In this document: positions 44,751 through 52,854 of the stretch, in pieces | Numbering within the stretch: position 1 is the stretch's first letter | How the letters are laid out: each line of letters starts with the position of its first letter | NCBI RefSeq assembly: GCF_020176715.1 | Contig: NZ_JAIVMF010000005.1 | Coordinates: 124,001 to 188,000 of the forward strand | Reading direction: 5' to 3' | Length of the DNA: 64,000 nt | Source: Stappia stellulata | GTDB taxonomy: Bacteria > Pseudomonadota > Alphaproteobacteria > Rhizobiales > Stappiaceae | Notes under the pieces: model-generated | The model's input: only the letters and a program-made list of their open reading frames with translations | Database searches by the model: none | Told to the model about the DNA's origin: nothing | Program-made: the position numbers and the translations under genes

Positions 44751-45983
44751 TCATTCGGCCGGCGCGGGTGCTGCGCGTGAAAACAGCGGCTCCACCTCGT
44801 GTCCGTCGCTCGGGTCGCGCGGCACCATGCGCGCCAGCACAAGGCTGACGAAGGCCATGCCCGCGCCGATCAGGAAGACGGCCGCCGGCGACACCAGCCA
44901 CACAAGTCCGAAGACGACCGGAATCACCACCGCCGCGATGTGGTTGATGGTGAAGGCGACCCCTGCGGTCGGCGCGATGTCGGCCGGGTCGGCGATCTTC
45001 TGGAAATAGGTCTTCATCGCAATCGCGATGGCGAAGAAGGCGTGGTCGATCACATAGAGCGCGCCGGCCAGCGTCGCGTTGGTGACAAAGGCATAGGTCG
45101 CGAAGACGCCGATCAGCCCGATATATTCCACCGTCAGCGCCGTCCGCTCGCCGACGCGCCCGATCCAGGAGCCGATCTTCGGTGCCAGGATCATGCTGAA
45201 CACGCCATTGATCAGGAACAGGCCGGCGACCTCATGCACGTCGTAGCCGAAGCGCTCGACCATCAGGAAGCCCGCGAACACCGTGAAGATCTGGCGCCGC
45301 GCGCCGCCCATGAAGGTCAGCGCGTAATAGAGCCAGTAGCGCTTGCGCAGCACCAGCGACTTGCGTTGCGGCACGCCTTCGCGGAACTGCGGGAAGGCAA
45401 TGATGAGAAAACCGACAACGCAGAGCGTCAGCAGTCCGGCAAACAGAAACACGGTCGAAAAGCTGAGCTCGAACGTCTTCCACGCGACGAAGATGAGGCC
45501 ATAGGCGACGAGCTGGGCGAAGGCGCCGACGGCGATGATCTTGCCCATGCCGGCCGCGGCCTTTTCCTTCGGCAGCCACTGCAGCGACAGCGACTGGTTC
45601 ATGGTCTCGTAGTAATGGAAGCCGACCGACATCACCAAGGTTGTCAGATAAAAGCCCCAGGCTGTCGGGAAATAGCCGGTCGCGGCAACGCCGACGCCGA
45701 GCAGGGCGAGCGAGACATAGGCCAGCGTCTGTTCGCGCATCACCAGCAGCACATAGATCGCGGTAAAGGCGAGAAAGCCCGGAATCTCGCGGATCGACTG
45801 CTGGATGCCGATCTCCCGTCCGGTAAAGGCCAGCTCATGCACCGCGAAATTGTTCATCAGGTTCCACCAGGCAGCAAAGGAAAGCTGCATGGCGGCGGCC
45901 ATGATCATCAGGAGCATCAAGGGCGAGCGCCAGCCGGTGGCGGCGCGGGGCGGGAGCGGGTCGGTCGACGTCGAGATGGGCAT
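44751..45983 (-). CDS. MFS transporter
   Basis: Inner-membrane major facilitator of 410 residues and 12 helices, starting with a 20-residue cytoplasmic leader and SPLMLLMIMAAAMQLSFAAW. Segments such as MSVGFHYYETMNQSLSLQWL and ALTFMGGARRQIFTVFAGFLMV are characteristic of a subgroup I know only as uncharacterised MFS proteins. Substrate unknown. It converges on the ferredoxin gene with a 34-base gap and is divergent from the DUF2267 gene. Confidence 0.8.
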   Translation of the reverse strand: MPISTSTDPLPPRAATGWRSPLMLLMIMAAAMQLSFAAWWNLMNNFAVHELAFTGREIGIQQSIREIPGFLAFTAIYVLLVMREQTLAYVSLALLGVGVAATGYFPTAWGFYLTTLVMSVGFHYYETMNQSLSLQWLPKEKAAAGMGKIIAVGAFAQLVAYGLIFVAWKTFELSFSTVFLFAGLLTLCVVGFLIIAFPQFREGVPQRKSLVLRKRYWLYYALTFMGGARRQIFTVFAGFLMVERFGYDVHEVAGLFLINGVFSMILAPKIGSWIGRVGERTALTVEYIGLIGVFATYAFVTNATLAGALYVIDHAFFAIAIAMKTYFQKIADPADIAPTAGVAFTINHIAAVVIPVVFGLVWLVSPAAVFLIGAGMAFVSLVLARMVPRDPSDGHEVEPLFSRAAPAPAE

Positions 45984-46144
45984 GGGGCGGTCGTGTCTTG
46001 TGGAGATGAGTGCCCTCTATAGCGCGTGCAAGCCATGCCGCGTTACCGATAAATTGTGGGATACCACCTTCGCGGCGCCGGCCGGAGTGATCCTGACCCG
46101 GAGCAAAGAGGAGCGACCCGCGTGTATCAGACGAAAAGGGCGCG

Positions 46145-46576
46145 ATGACCATGCCCATGCCACGAGACTATCAACTCGCCTGTTCCGAGTTCGAGCGGCT
46201 GCTGGCCGTGGCGCAGGATGCAGCCGGCCTGGCCACCCGCAACCAGACCTGGACGATGGTACAGGCGGTGTTTCAGGTGTTTCGCAAACGCCTGTCGCTG
46301 GAAGACGCGATCCGGTTCTCGCAAGTGCTGCCGGCGCTTGCGCGTGCCTTGTTCGTGGCGGATTGGGAGCCGGAGGCGGATATTCAGGCCTTCGCCGACC
46401 GCGAGACGATGACCCGGGAGGTTCAGGCGCTGCGCCGGCATCACAATTTCGCGCCCGACAGCTGTATCGCGGATGTCGCGGCCGCCGTGCGGGCCTGCGT
46501 GGATGTTGCGGCCTTCGAGCGCATGCTTGCGACCCTGCCGGCCGAGGCGGGTGCTTTCTGGGCCGTTTCGGGCTGA
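46145..46576 (+). CDS. DUF2267-domain protein with 3' end formed by toxin repeat
   Basis: A 143-residue helical protein matching DUF2267 (residues about 5-130: WTMVQAVFQVFRKRLSLEDAI, then QVLPALARALFVADWEP). The family has no firm function. AAAAGGG precedes the ATG at 46145; ATG at 46151 is possible. The last codons GTT TCG GGC TGA (46565-46576) are identical to DNA inside the toxin repeats at 48221 and nearly so at 47392. The present stop codon was therefore supplied by the truncated third cassette, and the original C-terminus may have been lost. The conserved domain appears complete. Confidence 0.78.
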   Translation: MTMPMPRDYQLACSEFERLLAVAQDAAGLATRNQTWTMVQAVFQVFRKRLSLEDAIRFSQVLPALARALFVADWEPEADIQAFADRETMTREVQALRRHHNFAPDSCIADVAAAVRACVDVAAFERMLATLPAEAGAFWAVSG

Positions 46577-46766
46577 CGATGGCGAGATCGTAGTCGCTTT
46601 TCCCGCCCGTATCGAAACTGGTGCCCGAGCGATAGCTGAAGCCGGTGACGCTGCTGCCGAACACCACCAACCGTGCATTGGAATGGCCGGCCATCTTCAG
46701 GCTGTGACAGGCCGCGTCTGTGAATTCCCGGTGGTGCGGCCCGGAGGAAAATCTGAGCGGGCGCGT
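46565..46766 (-). pseudogene. Third toxin cassette, truncated stub
   Basis: Leftward remnant of the nucleotidyltransferase-like toxin. It opens right after the stop of the immunity-like gene at 46767 and encodes HHREFTDAACHSLKMAGHSN, the FGSSVTGFSYRSG loop and KSDYDLAIVSPK, then homology stops and DUF2267 DNA begins. About 75 residues at the C-terminus and all the N-terminus are missing. No start with a ribosome-binding site exists. The catalytic-type motif GS...SDYDLAI is intact in this stub. It lies exactly 827 bases from the matching point of the second cassette. Confidence 0.72.
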
Positions 46767-47186
46767 TTAGTCCAAGTATTCCGAAGGGATCGGCGGATAA
46801 CCTTCCCAGACTTCCACGCTCTTCCCCTCAATGTCTGTAAATATGGAGACTGTGTCGACCGGTCGGAATATGTCCGGACGAGACAGAAGGAAGCGGAAGA
46901 CCGGATTGTTGATGTCTTCCACGCCGATAGTTACCAGCACGGTGTCCAACGAATACCCCTTGAACCGCGGCAAATATATATCGCCTTCATCGTGCAGGAC
47001 ATTGTCCACTACTTTCATGTGAATAGAAGGTGTCAGATACCGATGGTAATCCCAATAGTCGCCGTATTCGATGTCGCTGCTGTCCTCCAAATAAATACCT
47101 GTCTCGCGTTCGATCAGGTCGACGATTTTCTGCTGGTCCGTGGTGCCGGTTTGATAGATGGCATAAGCTGAATAGCTCTTGGTCAT
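46767..47186 (-). CDS. Immunity-like protein, copy B
   Basis: A 139-residue acidic, cytoplasmic protein without signal peptide. It is paralogous to the gene at 47594-48016 over its full length, with well over half the residues shared by eye. Both begin with a TGTTDQ..IV.LIERETGI block and DIEYGD.W, share VEDIN.PVFRFLLSR, and end WEGYPPIP.EYLD. It overlaps the end of the second toxin cassette as ATGA. Position directly behind a toxin C-terminus, acidity and small size are the classic marks of an immunity protein of a polymorphic toxin, but the family is not one I recognise. It is AT-richer than copy A, so the two have diverged. Confidence 0.66.
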   Translation of the reverse strand: MTKSYSAYAIYQTGTTDQQKIVDLIERETGIYLEDSSDIEYGDYWDYHRYLTPSIHMKVVDNVLHDEGDIYLPRFKGYSLDTVLVTIGVEDINNPVFRFLLSRPDIFRPVDTVSIFTDIEGKSVEVWEGYPPIPSEYLD

Positions 47187-47593
47187 GGCAATATCCTGAA
47201 AGGGCCGCGGTTCGGGTGGAAGGTCCAGTCCCGGTAAAGCATGATGGACACCTTTCGACCGCCAATTTTACCTAAAGTCCCGAGTATCGGTTTCAGGCTG
47301 AGTGCTTCAGCAATTTCTGAGTCCTGATCAATCGGTTCCGTACGACCTCCCGCTCGCCGCCCCGCGCCTGCCTTCAAAGCAGCGGCGAATAGTATCGGGC
47401 TGACGATGGCGAGATCGTAGTTGCTTCTCCCGCCGGTATCGAAGCTGGTCCCCGACCGATAGCTGAAGCCGGTGACGCTGCTGCCGAACATCACCCGCCG
47501 TGCATCGGAATGGCCGGCCATCTTCAGGCTGTGGCAGGCCGCGTCGGTAAATTCCCGGTGGTGCGGCCCGGAGGAAAATCTGAGCGGGCGCGT
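47183..47593 (-). pseudogene. Second toxin cassette, headless, catalytic Asp changed
   Basis: Leftward open frame starting immediately after the stop of immunity gene A and continuing without interruption to 47183. It encodes only the toxin domain: RPLRFSSGPHHREFTDAAC, then MAGHSDARRVMFGSSVTGFS, the motif RSNYDLAIVS, and the C-terminal SIMLYRDWTF..GPFRILP. The first acidic residue of the nucleotidyltransferase pair is Asn here, where copies 1 and 3 have Asp (SDYDLAI). It lacks an N-terminal delivery part and a clear start; the first ATG (47521) has no ribosome-binding site. It resembles the orphan toxin cassettes found downstream of polymorphic toxins. The C-terminus shows the original reading frame. 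Confidence 0.72.
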
Positions 47594-48016
47594 TTAGTCC
47601 AAGTATTCCGGCGGGATCGGCGGATAACCTTCCCAGATGGTCAAGGGTTCGCCCTCAATATCGGTCATGATCGCGATCGGTTTGACTGGTTTGAACTGGT
47701 CCCGGCGGGACAGAAGAAAGCGGAAAACGGGATGATTGATGTCTTCAACCCCGAGATCGACCAAGACCGTGTCCATGGAAAGGTCCGGGTAACGCGCTGA
47801 ATAGCTGTCGTTGTCGTCGTCGTAGAGCACGTTGTCGACGACATCGACGCGAATGCCGTAACGGCTCGGCGGGTGATGCCGCCAGAAGTCCCCATACTCG
47901 ATGTCGCCTCTGTCCTCGAATGAGATGCCGGTTTCGCGCTCGATCAGCTCGACGATCTCTTCCTGATCCGTGGTGCCGGTCTGATAGGTGGCGTAGGCTC
48001 GGAAAGGTCTGTTCAT
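47594..48016 (-). CDS. Immunity-like protein, copy A
   Basis: A 140-residue acidic protein, paralogue of copy B. Conserved blocks are YQTGTTDQEEIVELIERET, DIEYGDFW, VEDINHPVFRFLLSRRD and IWEGYPPIPPEYLD; the middle part (residues 48-75) differs most, which is where specificity might lie. Its ATG overlaps the toxin stop as ATGA if the toxin is read in its conserved frame. Intact, with an ordinary codon composition. Predicted to neutralise the preceding nucleotidyltransferase-like toxin; not a family I recognise. Confidence 0.68.
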   Translation of the reverse strand: MNRPFRAYATYQTGTTDQEEIVELIERETGISFEDRGDIEYGDFWRHHPPSRYGIRVDVVDNVLYDDDNDSYSARYPDLSMDTVLVDLGVEDINHPVFRFLLSRRDQFKPVKPIAIMTDIEGEPLTIWEGYPPIPPEYLD

Positions 48017-49046
48017 GGCAAAATCCTGTAGGGGCCGCGCGTGGTTAGGAAGGTCCAGTCCCGGTAAATCATGATGGAGACCTCGCGTCCGCTGAGGTTT
48101 TTTGGGTTTTGAGTATTTCTTTCAGTTTTAGACTGTCGGCAACATCCGACCCGGGTTCGATCGGTTCCGTACGGTCGCCCGCTCGCCGCTGCGCGCCGGC
48201 CTTCAAAGCCGCGGCGAACAGTTTCGGGCTGACGATGGCGAGATCGTAGTCGCTTTTCCCGCCGGTATCGAAGCTGGTCCCCGAACGATAGCTGAAGCCG
48301 GTCACGCTGCTGCCGAACATCACCAGCCGTGCATCGGAATGGCCGGCCATCTTCAGGCTGTGATAGGCCGCGTCGGTGAATTCCCGGTAGTGCAGCTCCG
48401 AGCCAAATCCCAATGGCCGTGCCGGATGCGAGCGATAGTAATAGGCACCCGGCGGTGGGGCCAGTGTGATGGGGCCATAGCGGGTCGATATGGTGCCCGT
48501 CAAAGGAGGGCGTGCCGGCTAAGGCAAGCCCGGTCCGCGACCGCCGGGCGGGTTGTTGTGGCCCCGTCCGGGCGTTCCGGCCCCAAGCGCGCGGATCCTG
48601 GCGAGTTCCTGGAGTCTTGCCTGGGCGGCGTTCCGGATCGCTGAATAGTGCGACATCAGTCCGTCGTAGGAATTCGGAACGGTTGCCGATTGCGGCAGTT
48701 TCCAGTTGGGGTCCTGCCTGCGAAGGGTTCTGACGATTCCTTCTGTTCGATCTCTTGCTGTTTGAAGCCGAAGCGATTGATTTGGTGTGTACGCCGTCCG
48801 GCCGCCGCGCCTTCGCCCCCCTCTCCCGCCGGCCAGAATGACCTTCGCGGGTCCGCCTGTCGGGCCGCTTCCGTCGGTCCATCGTCCGCCGAAGCGGTGA
48901 CCGGCGGGAATGCGCGGTTGGGCGGGGTTGAAGTTCGCCTTGGCGGCGCGGTCGAAGGCCTGCATGAAGCGTATCCACGCCACATGCGAGCGCAGCTCAA
49001 GAATACCTCGTCGTATCTCTCGAAGTGATTGGTGATAGGTCATCAT
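48013..49046 (-). pseudogene. Polymorphic-toxin-like protein, interrupted (in-frame TAG and frameshift)
   Basis: Reading leftward from ATG 49046, residues 1-175 hold a helical start and the linker NPAQPRIPAGHRFGGRWTDG, a motif common in rhizobial polymorphic-toxin and phage-type proteins, then a Gly/Arg-rich segment. A TAG at 48519-48521 interrupts the frame; the same frame resumes directly and encodes LHYREFTDAAYHSLKMAGHS, FGSSVTGFSYRSG and KSDYDLAIVSP, a nucleotidyltransferase-type GS...DxD arrangement. At the A6 run (48098-48103, T6 on the plus strand) the frame departs from that of cassette 2; a one-base shift restores NLSGREVSIMIYRDWTF..RGPYRILP and an ATGA overlap with the immunity gene. 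Two lesions suggest decay; recoding or sequencing error are the alternatives. TTG 48503 is a poor independent start. Confidence 0.7.
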
Positions 49047-49200
49047 TCCGCCCGGATTTCACGTAGTAAAACTGTAAGCTGGCGTTTCCGGTCGGGGATT
49101 TGTTTTCTAAGAACATGGATTTTACTTTGTTTTTTCGGTCTTCGTCGCGGATAATCCGCTGGATCTCTGCGTCATGGGGCGTTTGAACGGGGTCTTTCAA
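48997..49200 (-). CDS. Possible small protein upstream of toxin (doubtful)
   Basis: A 67-codon open frame from TTG 49200, preceded by GAAGGGGCGGG, overlapping the toxin start by 50 bases in another frame. It is charged (EIQRIIRDEDRKNKVKSMF) with no recognised domain. The AT-rich composition matches the rest of the toxin island. It might be a remnant or a leader of the toxin operon; evidence is thin. Confidence 0.25.
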   Translation of the reverse strand: MKDPVQTPHDAEIQRIIRDEDRKNKVKSMFLENKSPTGNASLQFYYVKSGRNDDLSPITSRDTTRYS

Positions 49201-49284
49201 CGCCCGCCCCTTCTACCGGTTTGCTAATCTCCGGCGGGCGTGCGACCTTCGTGAAAATCCTCAAGGGTATCCAAGGGGGGCGCC

Positions 49285-51051
49285 GTGTCGTCCGAGATCT
49301 TCCACGTCATCATGATCAAGCCGTCGCATTACGACGCCGACGGCTATCCCATCCAATGGCTTCGCTCGATGATGCCGTCCAATACGCTTGCGACGATCAA
49401 TGGCCTGTTGATCGATTGCGCGGCGCGGCACGTGTTGGGTCCAGGTGTGGAGATCCGCGCGCAAACGATGGATGAGACCAACACGCGGATTCGGCCCGAC
49501 AAGATCATCCGCCGCATCCGCCGCGACGGCGGGCGCGCGCTCATCATGATGGTGGGCGTCCAGACCAACCAGTTTCCCCGCGCCGTCGATCTCTCGCAGA
49601 AATTCCTGGAAGCAGGCATCCCGGTTGCGATCGGCGGGTTCCACGTCTCCGGCTGCAAGTCGATGCTCAAGGAGCAACCGCCGGAAATCGTCGCCGCGCG
49701 CGACATGGGCATCTCGCTGTTCGCCGGCGAACTGGAGGAACAGCGTCTCGATGTCGTGCTGCGGGACGCTTATGACGGCGCGTTGAAGCCGGAATACGAC
49801 TACCTCAATCAACTGCCGTCGCTTGAGGCGCAGCCGATTCCCTTTCTCGACCGTGCCACTGTCGGTCGAACCGGCGCCAATTACACGAGCTTCGATCTCG
49901 GGCGCGGATGTCCCTATCAATGCTCGTTTTGCACGATCATCAACGTCCAGGGGCGCAAGAGCCGGTTTCGCACGCCGGACGATCTCGAGGCGATCATCCG
50001 CGCCAATCTGGCGCAGGGCATCTACAAATTCTTCGTCACCGACGACGATCTCGCGCGCAACCGCAACTGGGAAGCCCTGTTCGATCGGCTGATCCACCTG
50101 CGCGATGTCGAGGGCCTGCATTTCCGGCTGACCATTCAGGTCGACATGCTGTGCCACAAGGTCGAGGGGTTCATCGACAAGGCCTGCCGCGCCGGCGTCG
50201 AGCGGGTGTTCATGGGGCTGGAAAACATCAACCCGGACAACCTGCTGGAAGCAAACAAGCGGCAGAACAAGATCACCGAATATCGCGCCATGATCCAGAA
50301 ATGGCGCGAGTACGGCGCGACGATCATCGCCGGCTACATTCTCGGATTCGGCGCGGATACGCGCGAGAGCATCTTGCGGGACATCAGGATCGTTCAGGAA
50401 GAGCTGCCGATCGATCTGCTCGAGTTCTTCGTGCTCACGCCCTTGCCGGGCTCGGCCGACCACAAGCGGATGGCGGAGGCCGGCGTCTGGATGGACCCGG
50501 ACCCGAACAAATATGACGCCTGTCAGCGGGTGACCCATCACGAGACAATGTCGGATGCCGAATGGGACGGGATCTATCGCGATGCCTGGCACGCCTATTA
50601 CACGCCGGAGCATATCGAACGCATCGGCCGACGGTCCGCGGCGCAGAAGAACAAGGGCATCAATCTCAACGAGGTGACCGAGTTCTATCTCGCCTACAAG
50701 CTTGAGGGCGTGCACCCGCTTGAAGGCGGGTTGCTGCGTCGGCGCTACCGCCGCGACCGGCGTCCGGGCCTGCCGCTGGAGCCGGCGCTTGTGTTCTATC
50801 CGCGGCATTGGGCGCGGTCGTTCGGCAATCTTGCGCGTCTCGCCTGGGGCGTTTGGCGGGTGAACCGCTTGCAGAAGCGGATTTTCTCCGATCCCGAGCG
50901 TTTCGCCTACGCGGATCTGGCGACCACACCGGCCGAGGACGGCGACCACGAGACGCTTGCACTCTACCGGGAAACCACCGGCGGCCGGGGGGCGGTCGCG
51001 CGCGGACAAAGGATCTCCGAGGCACGCACGGCGGTGGCTGCCCGCTCCTGA
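49285..51051 (+). CDS. B12-binding domain radical SAM protein
   Basis: Cobalamin-dependent radical SAM enzyme of 588 residues. The N-terminal B12-binding-like region covers about residues 5-150, with VGVQTNQFPRAVDLSQKFLE and the VAIGGFHVSG segment. The 4Fe-4S site is CPYQCSFC (pattern CxxxCxxC) near residues 208-215, inside GRGCPYQCSFCTI. Radical SAM barrel motifs follow (FVTDDDLARNRNWEALFDRL, MGLENINPDNL). The C-terminal 120 residues are basic. Such proteins methylate or rearrange unreactive carbons (for example hopanoid, tetrapyrrole or lipid substrates); substrate unknown. GTG start after AAGGGGGG. Confidence 0.86.
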   Translation: MSSEIFHVIMIKPSHYDADGYPIQWLRSMMPSNTLATINGLLIDCAARHVLGPGVEIRAQTMDETNTRIRPDKIIRRIRRDGGRALIMMVGVQTNQFPRAVDLSQKFLEAGIPVAIGGFHVSGCKSMLKEQPPEIVAARDMGISLFAGELEEQRLDVVLRDAYDGALKPEYDYLNQLPSLEAQPIPFLDRATVGRTGANYTSFDLGRGCPYQCSFCTIINVQGRKSRFRTPDDLEAIIRANLAQGIYKFFVTDDDLARNRNWEALFDRLIHLRDVEGLHFRLTIQVDMLCHKVEGFIDKACRAGVERVFMGLENINPDNLLEANKRQNKITEYRAMIQKWREYGATIIAGYILGFGADTRESILRDIRIVQEELPIDLLEFFVLTPLPGSADHKRMAEAGVWMDPDPNKYDACQRVTHHETMSDAEWDGIYRDAWHAYYTPEHIERIGRRSAAQKNKGINLNEVTEFYLAYKLEGVHPLEGGLLRRRYRRDRRPGLPLEPALVFYPRHWARSFGNLARLAWGVWRVNRLQKRIFSDPERFAYADLATTPAEDGDHETLALYRETTGGRGAVARGQRISEARTAVAARS

Positions 51052-51100
51052 GGCCGGACGCGCGCTGAACGTCGGAGGTCCGCGTCCGTCGGCCGGCATG

Positions 51101-51132
51101 AAAAAGGGGCCGGAACGATCCGACCCCTCTTC
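51101..51132 (-). terminator. Terminator between convergent genes
   Basis: GGGGCCGGA (51106-51114) pairs with TCCGACCCC (51119-51127) with one mismatch and loop ACGA. On the minus strand the stem is followed by TTTTT, so it best serves the leftward fasciclin gene, but it may also end the radical SAM transcript. Confidence 0.78.
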
Positions 51133-51172
51133 TCGTCGCGCCTGACACGGAAGCGCGGCGACGTCAGTCACG

Positions 51173-51661
51173 TCAGTTCGACGGCAGGATGACCTTGTCG
51201 ATCACATGGATCACGCCGTTGTCCGCCTCGATGTCGGCGGTCACGACCGTGGCGCCGTCGACCGTCACGCCGGTGGAGGACTTCACGACGGTGATGGTCT
51301 TGTCATCGCCGGAGCTCAGCGTCTCGACCTCGGTGGTCGCATCCGGGATATCGCCCGACATGATCTTCTGACCGACGACGTGGTAGGTCAGGATCGCGGC
51401 AAGCTGGTCCTTGTTTTCCGGCTTCAGCAGGTTCTCGACGGTGCCCTCGGGAAGGGCGGCGAATGCGTCATCCGTCGGGGCGAAGACCGTCAGCGGGCCG
51501 GGCGCGCTCAGCGCCTCGACGAGGCCCGCTGCCTCCGCCGCCGCGAGCAGCGTGTTGAACGATCCGGCGCTCTTGGCCGTTTCCACGATATTCGCGGCAT
51601 TTGCCACGCTGCCAAGTGCAAAGAACGTCGCTGCTGCAATTCCGATTGCCGTTTTACGCAT
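51173..51661 (-). CDS. Secreted fasciclin (FAS1)-domain protein
   Basis: Small secreted adhesion-type protein of 162 residues: a signal peptide ending in VANA-A, then one FAS1 domain (residues about 28-160). Conserved FAS1 boxes are TVFAPTDDAFAALP (H1) and VIHVIDKVILP (H2), with the YH motif in LTYHVV. GGAGG precedes the ATG at 51661; the family is used for cell adhesion or matrix contact, though many bacterial members have unknown roles. It is monocistronic with its own terminator. Confidence 0.9.
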   Translation of the reverse strand: MRKTAIGIAAATFFALGSVANAANIVETAKSAGSFNTLLAAAEAAGLVEALSAPGPLTVFAPTDDAFAALPEGTVENLLKPENKDQLAAILTYHVVGQKIMSGDIPDATTEVETLSSGDDKTITVVKSSTGVTVDGATVVTADIEADNGVIHVIDKVILPSN

Positions 51662-51977
51662 ACTTGCCTCCAATTGTATTTAGATGTCCAGCGATCTAGA
51701 CTTTCATGTCGCTTTCGAACCTGTTTACGTCCGCTGTGGCTCGTGGATTTTCATGAATCGAATAAAATGATCGAAGATTTACACTTGATCCGCGAGGCAG
51801 GCGATTGCGTAACGCGCGCTCCCGCGGTGTGGATAAAGTCGTTGGAAATTCATTCGGAAATCATCTGCAATTGATCCCGGTCAAGGAGGAAAGGATCGCG
51901 CCGGCTTAGGCTCTGTTGCGAAAAGGCCGGGCACTCGCTAACGTGCTTTCCTGCCCACGGAACGGAGGGAATTCCAC
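51662..51977. promoter_or_regulatory. 316-bp divergent region fasciclin / universal stress protein
   Basis: An AT-richer spacer that carries the FNR-type box at 51871-51884. The remainder, on the fasciclin side, shows no operator I can name, and there is no open frame worth calling. Confidence 0.4.
51871..51884 (+). promoter_or_regulatory. FNR/FixK-type box upstream of universal stress protein
   Basis: TTGATCCCGGTCAA matches the TTGA-N6-TCAA core of FnrL/FixK binding sites. Its centre lies about 100 bases before the usp start. If it acts as a class II site, transcription would begin near 51919, with TAGGCT at 51907-51912 as a weak -10. Low-oxygen activation of usp genes by FNR-type regulators is well established in alphaproteobacteria. 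Confidence 0.68.
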
Positions 51978-52805
51978 ATGGCAATCAAGGACATCACCAC
52001 GCTTGTCGATCTCAATGGCAAGCAGAAGACCGCACAGGTCGCACTGGATCTCGCCGCGCGCACGGGGGCGCATGTGACGGGACTGACGGTTGCCTTCGAG
52101 CCGGTCGTGCCGGGCTTCATTGCCGCGCCGATGCCGCCCGACTATGTGGAAATCGCCCGCAATCAGGCGCTGAAGGCGGCAAAGGAAGCCGGCGACACCT
52201 TCAACGAACTGGCCCGCAAGGCCGGCGTCACCGCCGAGATCCGCACCGCGGAAATCATCACCGGCGGATCGACGGAGACGCTTCTGGCGCATTGCCGGCT
52301 GACCGATCTCGTCATGATCGGCCAGGAAAATCCGGACGATCCGGAGCCCATGCGCGAGATGCTGATTGAATCCGTCCTGTTCGAGGCCGGCGTTCCGGTG
52401 CTGGTGGTGCCCTATATCGGCAGCACGTTGCCGCTGAAGAATGTCATGGTCGCCTGGGACGGCAGCCCGACCGCGTCGCGCGCGGTGCATGCCGCCCTGC
52501 CGCTGCTGCAGATGGCGGAAAAGGTCACCGTGATGATCGTGGAGACCGGGCGTCGCACCTCCGGGGAGCCGGGTGCCGACATCGCCACCTATCTGGCCCG
52601 CCACGGTCTCAACGTCACGATCGACGTGGTGCCGCGGCCGACCTCCGGTGTGGCGGATGCGATCCTGAACTATGTGTCGGACAACAACATCGACATGGTC
52701 GCGATGGGCGGCTACGGCCACTCGCGCATGCGCGAGTTCCTGTTCGGCGGCGCGACGCGCGACATTCTTGCGTCGATGACCGTGCCGGTGATGATGGCGC
52801 ATTGA
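51978..52805 (+). CDS. Universal stress protein (two UspA domains)
   Basis: A 275-residue tandem UspA protein. The first domain holds LLAHCRLTDLVMIG; the second ends VAMGGYGHSRMREFLFGGATRDILASM, which is the ATP-binding G-x2-G-x9-G(S/T) type signature, with VPVMMAH as the last strand. Role: survival under stress, often oxygen limitation. AACGGAGG precedes the ATG. The FNR box upstream and a strong terminator downstream show a monocistronic, oxygen-controlled gene. Confidence 0.92.
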   Translation: MAIKDITTLVDLNGKQKTAQVALDLAARTGAHVTGLTVAFEPVVPGFIAAPMPPDYVEIARNQALKAAKEAGDTFNELARKAGVTAEIRTAEIITGGSTETLLAHCRLTDLVMIGQENPDDPEPMREMLIESVLFEAGVPVLVVPYIGSTLPLKNVMVAWDGSPTASRAVHAALPLLQMAEKVTVMIVETGRRTSGEPGADIATYLARHGLNVTIDVVPRPTSGVADAILNYVSDNNIDMVAMGGYGHSRMREFLFGGATRDILASMTVPVMMAH

Positions 52806-52854
52806 GCGCGACCCGCAGACCGGGCCTGTAGCGGGGGGAGCCTTTGCAGGCCTG

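Larger units (their letters stand above)
46565..48425 (-). repeat. Tandem toxin/immunity repeat array, period about 828 bp
   Basis: Matching points at 46565, 47392 and 48221 are 827 and 829 bases apart. Cassettes 2 and 3 share about 250 bases of near-identical DNA that runs through the 3' end of the immunity gene, its stop codon and the toxin fragment (46565-46811 and 47392-47640). Copy 1 matches to about 48393 and then follows the full-length toxin. This fits tandem duplication of a toxin-tip plus immunity unit. Confidence 0.8.

Noticed and set aside
48013-48978. A 321-codon leftward open frame spanning most of the toxin
   Set aside because: Only its last 28 codons match the conserved toxin end; the rest is an Arg/Pro-rich shadow of the toxin frame.
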